12,778 nt of DNA from Candidatus Ratteibacteria bacterium. GTDB taxonomy: Bacteria > CAIJMQ01. Made by a program: the position numbers and the translations under genes. Position 1 is the first letter of the stretch. Every line of letters begins with the position of its first letter. Below, piece after piece: positions 7,124 through 12,778 of the stretch. The DNA is taken from positions 1 through 12,778 of the forward strand of contig JAQURI010000028.1 of the NCBI GenBank assembly GCA_028715665.1, written 5' to 3'. The notes under the pieces are model-generated. The model did no database searches. It was not told the DNA's origin and worked only from the letters and a program-made list of their open reading frames with translations.

Positions 7124-7879
7124 ATGCCTAACTATAAATTAACAATCGAATACAAGGGTACCCATTATCACGGCTGGCAAAGGCAGAAAGCTAAAATAAC
7201 CGTTCAAGGGGTAATAGAGCAAACCCTTAGAAGAATCTTTAAGCAAAAAATAACTTTGATAGGGCAAGGAAGACTTGATGCCGGGGCGCATGCCTTGGGA
7301 CAAGTCGCTCACTTTAAAGCAAGGAGAGGTTTCCCCCCTCTTAATTTAAAAAGAGCATTGAACGGACAGCTTCCCTCTGATATACGGATTAAAAATGTTC
7401 AAATAGCAGATGAGAACTTCCACGCCCGTTATTCGGCAAGAGCGAGGCATTACAAATATATTGTTTATAATAGCGAGCGGTCTGTGTGGTTAGAGAAATT
7501 TGCGTATTTTTATCCTTATGATTTAAACATAAAGAAAATGCGGGAAGGAGCAAAATGCTTGCTTGGTAAACACGATTTTTCCTGCTTCCAATCCGCCGGT
7601 AGCCCAGTAAAAAGCACTGTCAAAACTATAAAGTCCGTTGAAATAAAAAAAGAAAATTTGAATTTTCCAGGCAAGATTTCCGTTGTAAGAATTGATATAA
7701 AAGCGGACGCGTTCCTTTATCGAATGGTCAGAAACATAGTCGGGACATTATTGGAAATCGGCAGGGACAGGATTCCGTCAGATGAAATCAAAAAAATCCT
7801 GAGAGTCAAAACCAGAAGGAAATCTCAAACAGTCCCTGCTTACGGTTTGTACCTAATTGATGTAAAATACTTAAAATAG
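7124..7879 (+). CDS. truA: tRNA pseudouridine synthase A
   Basis: This enzyme converts uridines 38-40 in the anticodon stem-loop of tRNAs to pseudouridine in the cytoplasm. The 251 residues match the family length. Recognisable parts are the start YKLTIEYKGTHYHGWQRQ, the catalytic motif with Asp52 in GRLDAGAHALGQVAHF, the RYSARARHYKYIVYN segment (about 102-116), FLYRMVRNIVGTLLEIGR near residue 203, and the end GLYLIDVKY. The active-site motif is normally GRTDAGVHA; here Thr is Leu and Val is Ala, while the catalytic Asp and the preceding Arg are kept. The start is fixed by the family N-terminus. No Shine-Dalgarno precedes it; a palindromic repeat ends 9 bases upstream. The next gene begins at the base after the stop. 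Confidence 0.95.
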   Translation: MPNYKLTIEYKGTHYHGWQRQKAKITVQGVIEQTLRRIFKQKITLIGQGRLDAGAHALGQVAHFKARRGFPPLNLKRALNGQLPSDIRIKNVQIADENFHARYSARARHYKYIVYNSERSVWLEKFAYFYPYDLNIKKMREGAKCLLGKHDFSCFQSAGSPVKSTVKTIKSVEIKKENLNFPGKISVVRIDIKADAFLYRMVRNIVGTLLEIGRDRIPSDEIKKILRVKTRRKSQTVPAYGLYLIDVKYLK

Positions 7880-8398
7880 ATGAAAAAAATTAAAATTCTA
7901 TTAGTAATTATTCCGATGATTGCACTTTCAATAAATTTATCAGGAGCTGAAACGTTTGAAGAAACAAAAAATGAGAAGGGAATGGGCCTTCTTATTGGTG
8001 ACCCTGTAGCGGTTTCTGTAAAAGCGCCTGTTAACGATAGGAACTTCTGGGATTTTCGTGTAGGTATATGGACGTGGTATTTCTGGCATGACCAGGAGTA
8101 TAATACTCCTTATTTATCCATTGACTATAATTGGTTTTTCCCTCTTGAAAATTCTCCGCATTACTTTTATACGGGACTTGGATTGGCTTTTTTTCTCTCG
8201 GATAATCCCAAAGATGTAAACGACTATGATGCTTGCGCTGCCGTAAGGTTTCCTATAGGAAGACAGTTATATAAAAGCGAAGATTTTTCCATAATTTTTG
8301 AAGTTGCTCCGATTTATCAGTTTGCGCCGCCTTATGATGCAAAACCTTATATTTTTGAACTCAATGCAGGGATAATGTTCAGGCATTATTTTAACTAA
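7880..8398 (+). CDS. Small exported protein, predicted outer-membrane beta-barrel
   Basis: Function unknown. The 172 residues begin with a clear signal peptide: MKKIK, a hydrophobic stretch to about residue 20, then a likely cleavage after LSGA before ETFEE. The mature part shows alternating, aromatic-rich strands: GMGLLIGDPVAVSVKAP, a Trp/Phe-rich strand near FRVGIWTWYFW, YLSIDYNWFFP, FYTGLGLAFFL, AAVRFPIGRQLY, FSIIFEVAPIYQF, and a last strand NAGIMFRHYFN. The order GLGLxxGxPTxxS, then RxPxGxxY, then ExxPxxxxxP, then NxGIxxRYYF is one I associate with a family of small barrel proteins of unknown role in Gram-negative bacteria. The near-terminal Phe fits barrel assembly. The ATG directly follows the truA stop, so it is probably translated from the same message, although the jobs look unrelated. 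A lipid-modifying enzyme is possible, but no catalytic residues are evident. Confidence 0.75.
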   Translation: MKKIKILLVIIPMIALSINLSGAETFEETKNEKGMGLLIGDPVAVSVKAPVNDRNFWDFRVGIWTWYFWHDQEYNTPYLSIDYNWFFPLENSPHYFYTGLGLAFFLSDNPKDVNDYDACAAVRFPIGRQLYKSEDFSIIFEVAPIYQFAPPYDAKPYIFELNAGIMFRHYFN

Positions 8399-8474
8399 TA
8401 TAATAATAATATTTAACTTTAACCCGCTTCCTATATTAAATAACTTGGAAGAATATTTTAATTTTTAAAAAACA

Positions 8475-11400
8475 ATGGAACATTCTGATTTCGTTCATCT
8501 TCACGTCCATACCGGTTATTCGCTTTTGGACGGGATGTGCCGCATTCCCGATTTAGTCAAAAAAGCCAAAGATTATAAGATGCCGGCTCTTGCCATAACC
8601 GACCACGGGAATATGTTCGGAGCTATTGAGTTTTATAATGCGGTTATGTCCGAAGGAATCAAACCGATTATCGGAAGCGAAATGTATCTGGCCCCCCGAG
8701 ACAGGAAAGAGAAAAGAGTAGATCGCGGGGACGTGTCCTATTATCATTTAACTCTTTTGTGCAAGAATGAAAAAGGTTATAAAAATTTGATGAAGCTGAA
8801 TTCCATCGGTTATTTGGAGGGCTTTTATTATAGACCCAGAATCGACAAGGAAGTTTTGAAACAGTATTCGGAGGGGTTAATAGCCCTTTCCGGATGTTTA
8901 AAAGGCGAAATTTCGCAAAAAATATTGCAGGACAGGGAAGAAGAAGCCGTTAATATAGCGGGTGATTTTGAAGCGATTTTTGGCAAGAACAATTTTTATT
9001 TGGAACTAATGGATTTCTCTTTACCCGAGCAGAAAAAAGTGAACGAAACATTGATTAGGATTTCGCAAAAACTCGATATTCCATGGGTTCTTACAAACGA
9101 TGTCCATTACTTGCAAAAGGAGCATTCGGTTGCGCATGATGCATTATTGTGCATTCAAACAGGGTCTGTTTTACAGGAAGAAAATAGGTTGAAATTCAGG
9201 ACCGATGAATTTTATTTCAAGTCTCCGCAGGAAATGAAAAAAATTTTTACTGATTATCCCGAAAGTTGGAAAAATACCATAGGGATTGCGGAAAAATGCA
9301 ATTTGATGTTGGAATTCGGTAAATTTCACCTCCCTCACTTTCCCGTTCCGGAAGGCAAAACTTTGGACTCTTATCTTGCCGAATTATGTTACGAAGGTTT
9401 TAAACGAAAACTTCCGGACGCAGATGACAAAACAAAAGAACGGTTGGATTTCGAATTATCGGTTATAAAGAATATGGGTTTTTCCAGTTATTTTTTGATT
9501 GTCAAGGATTTTATAGATTTTGCCCGCTTTAAAAAAATAACAGTCGGGCCGGGAAGGGGTTCGACTGCGGGAAGTTTGGTGGCTTTCTGTTTGGGGATTA
9601 CGGAAATAAATCCTTTGAAATACAGTTTGTTTTTCGAAAGGTTTCTTAACCCGGGGAGGAAGAAAATGCCCGATATAGATATCGATTTCAGCGATGTCCG
9701 AAGGGGCGAAGTCATAGATTATGTTTCGAATAAATACGGGAAAGACAAAGTCACCCAAATTATTACTTTCGGGACTATGGCGGCAAGAGCGGTCATAAGG
9801 GATGTTGGCCGTGTGTTGGATATGCCTTACGGCGAGGTCGACCAGATTGCAAAAAGGATTCCTCTGCTTGGGCATTTCACATTGGAAGAAGCCGTAAAAA
9901 AAGACGGCGAACTCAAAAACTTCCAGGAAAAATACCCGGCTCTTTTTGAGATATCCAAAACTTTAGAAGGGCTTCCCCGTCATGCTTCAACTCATGCGGC
10001 GGGCGTTGTAATAGCAAAAGAGCCGTTGACCGAATATACACCGCTTTATCAAGTTAACGAGGGTGAAATCCTGACTCAATACCCGATGGAAATTTTGGAT
10101 AAAATCGGGCTTTTGAAAATGGATTTGCTGGGGCTAAAAACGCTTTCTTTGCTGGATAATGCAATCGAAATTATCAAAGCTACTCAAGGAAAGGCGATAG
10201 ATTTGGTGAATCTGCCTTTGGATGATGCTGCCACGTATAAACTTTTGCGGGCGGCGAAGACCATCGGCATTTTCCAGTTGGAAAGCGAGGGAATGAGGGA
10301 ACTGATAAAGAAAATGCGTCCCGACAGTTTCAAGGATTTGATAGCACTTTTGGCTTTATATCGTCCCGGACCTTTGGGCGGCGGCCAAGTTGATGCGTTT
10401 ATCAAAAGAAAATCCGGTAAAGAAGCAATCGAATATCCACATCCTTCGTTAAATAAAATATTGGAAGAAACTTATGGGATTATTCTTTATCAGGAACAAG
10501 TTATGCAGATAGCTTCGGAAATCGCCAATTTCTCATTGGCAGATGCCGACGATTTAAGGGCCGCTATGGGTAAAAAAATTCCGGAAGTAATGGATGAAAA
10601 AAGGGCGCAATTTGTAAAAGGCGCGAAGAAGAACGATATCTCGGAATCAAAAGCGAATAAAATTTTCGATTATATGGCATATTTTGCGGGTTATGGGTTC
10701 AACAAAGCCCATAGCACCGCTTATGCGTTTGTATCTTATAGGACAGCATATCTTAAAGCAAATTTCCCTCTGGAATTTATGGCGGCACTGTTGAACTCGG
10801 AAAAGGGGAACAGGGACAAGATGGCTGTTGTCATAAACGAATGTGCTGAAATGGGCATTAAAGTTTTCCAGCCGGACATAAACGAAAGTTCCATTGATTT
10901 TACTGTTGTTGCTGACAGCATAAGATTTGGGCTCTTGGCAGTAAAAAATGTCGGAGAGCAAGCAGTTCAGGATATAATCAAGACCAGACAAGAAAGGGGT
11001 AAATTTATTTCTTTGACGGATTTTATAGAAAGAGTGGACTCGCGAAAAGTTACGAAAAAAGTCATAGAAAGCCTGATTAAATGCGGTGCCTTCGATTGTC
11101 TGGATAAAAATCGCGCACGCCTAATGGGCATATTGGAAAAAGGAATTAACAATAAATATGGTAAAAAAGTAGGACAAATTGCCCTTTTTGCTCCTTCATC
11201 GGATGAAAAACTCATAGGAGATTCTCAAATACCGCAGTTCAGTAAATCTGAGACTCTGCAGTTCGAGAAGGAACTTCTGGGATTTTATTTGACCGGACAT
11301 CCTTTGGCTAAATATGAAGAAATTCTAAAAAGATGCACCACTTACGATACGGTTAACTTGCCGAAATCAAACGGTTCCAAAACAGTAAAAATCGCGGGAG

Positions 11401-11924
11401 TAATCGGTAATATTAAAAAAAGATTTACCAAAAAAGAAGGCAGGAGAATGGCTGTATTTAAACTGGAAGACTTGAAAGGGAGCGTTGAAGTTTTACTTTT
11501 TCCGGACGCTTTCGAGAAAGAAAAAGACCGCTTATTAGACGGCGCGGAAGTTATTGTGGAAGGCAGATTGGATACAACCGAGGATAATCCCAAGATAATC
11601 GCTTCTTCTTTGAAACCCATTACGGAGGTTATCGGGAATCTATCTGCAAACTCTGAATTACCGAAATCGCAAAAATCCCGACAGACACTACATATTCGCA
11701 TTGATGAATCACAGGCAACCGAAGATGTTTTGGAAAGTTTAAGAAATATCCTGCGTTTTTCCAAAGGTGAATGTAAGGTATATTTCCATATTCGACAGGA
11801 TTCCCAAGAAACCGTTCTTTTGGCCGGCAATTACATAAAAGTAAACCCGGAACAAATTCTTTTGGATAGGATCGAAGAAGTTTTAGGTAAAGGGACGACT
11901 TCTGTAATTACAAATGGTCAGTGA
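8475..11924 (+). CDS. dnaE: DNA polymerase III subunit alpha (DnaE1 type)
   Basis: This is the catalytic subunit of the replicative DNA polymerase. Its 1149 residues are normal for DnaE. The N-terminal PHP domain (about 5-215) keeps all metal-ligand positions: His10, His12, Asp19, His44, Glu69, His91, Cys141, Asp209, His211. The polymerase core has PDIDIDF with catalytic Asp402 and Asp404, and the third Asp550 in LLKMDLLGL; GPGRGSTAGSLVAF (about 358-371) and the thumb/fingers segments including GYGFNKAHSTAYA follow. A helix-hairpin-helix region lies at about 820-845, a QIALF sliding-clamp motif at 901-905, an OB fold at about 970-1050 and a C-terminal domain at about 1070-1140. There is no exonuclease insertion as in PolC. 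The start gives the expected N-terminus EHSDFVHLHVHT; no Shine-Dalgarno is seen. The 76-base AT-rich gap upstream holds a TATAAT at 8399-8404 without a good -35. Confidence 0.97.
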   Translation: MEHSDFVHLHVHTGYSLLDGMCRIPDLVKKAKDYKMPALAITDHGNMFGAIEFYNAVMSEGIKPIIGSEMYLAPRDRKEKRVDRGDVSYYHLTLLCKNEKGYKNLMKLNSIGYLEGFYYRPRIDKEVLKQYSEGLIALSGCLKGEISQKILQDREEEAVNIAGDFEAIFGKNNFYLELMDFSLPEQKKVNETLIRISQKLDIPWVLTNDVHYLQKEHSVAHDALLCIQTGSVLQEENRLKFRTDEFYFKSPQEMKKIFTDYPESWKNTIGIAEKCNLMLEFGKFHLPHFPVPEGKTLDSYLAELCYEGFKRKLPDADDKTKERLDFELSVIKNMGFSSYFLIVKDFIDFARFKKITVGPGRGSTAGSLVAFCLGITEINPLKYSLFFERFLNPGRKKMPDIDIDFSDVRRGEVIDYVSNKYGKDKVTQIITFGTMAARAVIRDVGRVLDMPYGEVDQIAKRIPLLGHFTLEEAVKKDGELKNFQEKYPALFEISKTLEGLPRHASTHAAGVVIAKEPLTEYTPLYQVNEGEILTQYPMEILDKIGLLKMDLLGLKTLSLLDNAIEIIKATQGKAIDLVNLPLDDAATYKLLRAAKTIGIFQLESEGMRELIKKMRPDSFKDLIALLALYRPGPLGGGQVDAFIKRKSGKEAIEYPHPSLNKILEETYGIILYQEQVMQIASEIANFSLADADDLRAAMGKKIPEVMDEKRAQFVKGAKKNDISESKANKIFDYMAYFAGYGFNKAHSTAYAFVSYRTAYLKANFPLEFMAALLNSEKGNRDKMAVVINECAEMGIKVFQPDINESSIDFTVVADSIRFGLLAVKNVGEQAVQDIIKTRQERGKFISLTDFIERVDSRKVTKKVIESLIKCGAFDCLDKNRARLMGILEKGINNKYGKKVGQIALFAPSSDEKLIGDSQIPQFSKSETLQFEKELLGFYLTGHPLAKYEEILKRCTTYDTVNLPKSNGSKTVKIAGVIGNIKKRFTKKEGRRMAVFKLEDLKGSVEVLLFPDAFEKEKDRLLDGAEVIVEGRLDTTEDNPKIIASSLKPITEVIGNLSANSELPKSQKSRQTLHIRIDESQATEDVLESLRNILRFSKGECKVYFHIRQDSQETVLLAGNYIKVNPEQILLDRIEEVLGKGTTSVITNGQ

Positions 11925-11985
11925 CCAATGCCATATGCGAGTTTCTATTAAATTAAATAGGTATTAGAGAATAATATTAGTATTT

Positions 11986-12119
11986 TGAAATTCGAAGCAC
12001 GAAACACGAAATCCGAAATAATGTTCGGATGACCAAAACTTCCAAACCAATACTTTTGGATATTGGAATTTCGATAATTGGGATTTATTTGCGATTTGGT
12101 GCTTGTGATTTGATGCTTA
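11986..12119. repeat. Heptad-periodic imperfect inverted repeat between dnaE and rnfD
   Basis: The left arm 11986-12020 consists of five consecutive 7-base units: TGAAATT, CGAAGCA, CGAAACA, CGAAATC and CGAAATA. The right arm 12085-12119, read on the other strand, is built of matching 7-base units: CAAATAA, CAAATCG, CAAGCAC, CAAATCA. The centre contains a small perfect hairpin, CCAATA with TATTGG, around 12046-12066. The arms pair imperfectly. Intergenic palindromes of this CGAAATN style are, to my recollection, dispersed in some uncultivated bacterial genomes. The rest of the 237-base gap (11925-12161) holds only the rnfD promoter; no terminator for dnaE is obvious. Confidence 0.7.
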
Positions 12120-12121
12120 TC

Positions 12122-12150
12122 TTTACAAACATGAAAAATTTCTCTATTAT
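12122..12150 (+). promoter_or_regulatory. Predicted sigma70-like promoter for rnfD
   Basis: TTTACA (12122-12127) and TATTAT (12145-12150) are separated by exactly 17 bases, each one or two changes from the sigma70 consensus. Transcription would start near 12157, about five bases before the rnfD ATG, giving an almost leaderless mRNA. This agrees with the absence of a Shine-Dalgarno. The DNA is AT-rich, so a chance match is possible. Confidence 0.5.
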
Positions 12151-12161
12151 ATGCGATTAAA

Positions 12162-12778
12162 ATGGACAGATTAACTATCTCTATATCGCCTCATATAAAA
12201 GATGAAACCAATGTTAAATCGATAATGTGGGGCGTTATTGCCGCGCTTTTACCGGCTATTATATGGGGTGTTCTCTTTTTTCAGGCAAATGCGCTTTATC
12301 TGATTTTAACTTGTATTATTGCTGCTGTTTTATCGGAAGCAGTTTGCCAGAAGATTTTGAAGAGACCTTTAACTATAGCCGACGGCAGTGCCTTTCTGAC
12401 AGGTTTGCTCTTGGCTTTGGTTTTACCGCCGAGTTTTCCGCTGTGGGCTGGTGCTTTGGGCGCTTTGGTCTCGATTGTAATCGGCAAACATATGTTCGGA
12501 GGTCTTGGGTATAACATCTTCAATCCCGCACTTTTAGGAAGAGCGTTTCTCTCCGTTGCTTTCCCTGTTTTTACTACTACATGGAAAGTGCCGGCTGTAA
12601 ATGCTGCAAGACTTCTTTCTGAAGGAAAGCTCCATTCTTTTTTCTCCGGCGATGCAGTTACCGGTGCGACTCCCTTGGCTTTGGCTCTACCGAAATTTGA
12701 CGTACTCAATCCCGATATCCCATCTTATCTTGAACTTTTTTTCGGCATGCGAGGCGGATGCATCGGAGAAGTTTCTGC
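12162..12778 (+). CDS. rnfD: Rnf electron transport complex subunit D (N-terminal part; runs off window)
   Basis: RnfD is a membrane subunit of the Rnf complex, which couples electron flow between ferredoxin and NAD to Na+ or H+ pumping across the inner membrane. The first 205 residues are visible, of roughly 310-350. The N-terminus RLTISISPHIKDETN with the SPH motif is typical of RnfD and fixes the ATG. Hydrophobic segments lie at about 21-40, 44-62, 77-110 and 120-140. The motif GGLGYNIFNPALLGRAFL (113-130) and the covalent FMN attachment motif DAVTGAT (164-170, flavin on Thr170) are intact. The homologous NqrB shares the flavin motif but has a longer, different N-terminus. There is no rnfC immediately upstream; dnaE is. 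No Shine-Dalgarno is seen, but a promoter lies just before the start. Confidence 0.92.
   Translation, partial: MDRLTISISPHIKDETNVKSIMWGVIAALLPAIIWGVLFFQANALYLILTCIIAAVLSEAVCQKILKRPLTIADGSAFLTGLLLALVLPPSFPLWAGALGALVSIVIGKHMFGGLGYNIFNPALLGRAFLSVAFPVFTTTWKVPAVNAARLLSEGKLHSFFSGDAVTGATPLALALPKFDVLNPDIPSYLELFFGMRGGCIGEVS

Noticed and set aside
8376..8404. A promoter for dnaE with TATAAT at 8399
   Set aside because: The -10 is perfect, but the sequence 17 bases upstream (TGTTCA) matches the -35 poorly and the region is AT-rich, so it is mentioned only in the dnaE entry.
12131..12160. A nine-codon frame (MKNFSIICD) ending just before rnfD, a possible leader peptide
   Set aside because: It overlaps the predicted promoter and would lie upstream of the transcription start; no ribosome site is seen and its length is within chance.
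12227..12709. Open frames on both strands at the window end
   Set aside because: They are shadows of rnfD, whose frame from 12162 stays open to the edge and carries the family motifs.

Overview
This window most resembles a chromosomal piece of an uncultivated, Gram-negative, probably anaerobic bacterium. The double membrane is inferred from a signal-peptide protein shaped like a small outer-membrane barrel. The anaerobic lifestyle is inferred from an Rnf ion-pump gene. The AT-rich intergenic gaps packed with imperfect palindromes remind me of candidate phyla such as Omnitrophota and relatives, but the phylum is a guess and cannot be fixed from this sequence. No phage, plasmid, transposase or CRISPR genes are present.

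Layout. Positions 1-4989 (+) hold a peptide-type ABC importer operon: the C-terminal part of a family 5 solute-binding protein, two permeases (OppB and OppC types) and two ATPases (OppD and OppF types). The genes are tightly packed, with short gaps or overlaps and recognisable Shine-Dalgarno sequences. Positions 5205-6886 (-) hold a XerD-type tyrosine recombinase and a YcbL/glyoxalase II-like metallo-beta-lactamase-fold hydrolase. Positions 7124-11924 (+) hold truA (tRNA pseudouridine synthase), a small exported barrel-like protein whose ATG directly follows the truA stop, and dnaE (replicative polymerase alpha subunit). From 12162 to the window end (+) is the N-terminal two thirds of rnfD, cut by the window edge.

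The genes are ordinary core and transport functions. The unusual material lies between them. Four gaps (4990-5204, 6087-6247, 6887-7123, 11925-12161) are almost filled by repeats of different design: phased ~21-bp units in inverted arms; a GATTACAC-type 13-mer array; heptad-periodic inverted repeats; and two copies of a 62/63-bp element that folds into three hairpins. The two three-hairpin copies differ in sequence but keep their pairing, including compensated base pairs. Each sits inside a different repeat type, which suggests a small non-coding mobile element that inserts into other repeats. The genes beside these repeats lack Shine-Dalgarno sequences. rnfD has a good sigma70-like promoter placed so that its mRNA would be nearly leaderless.
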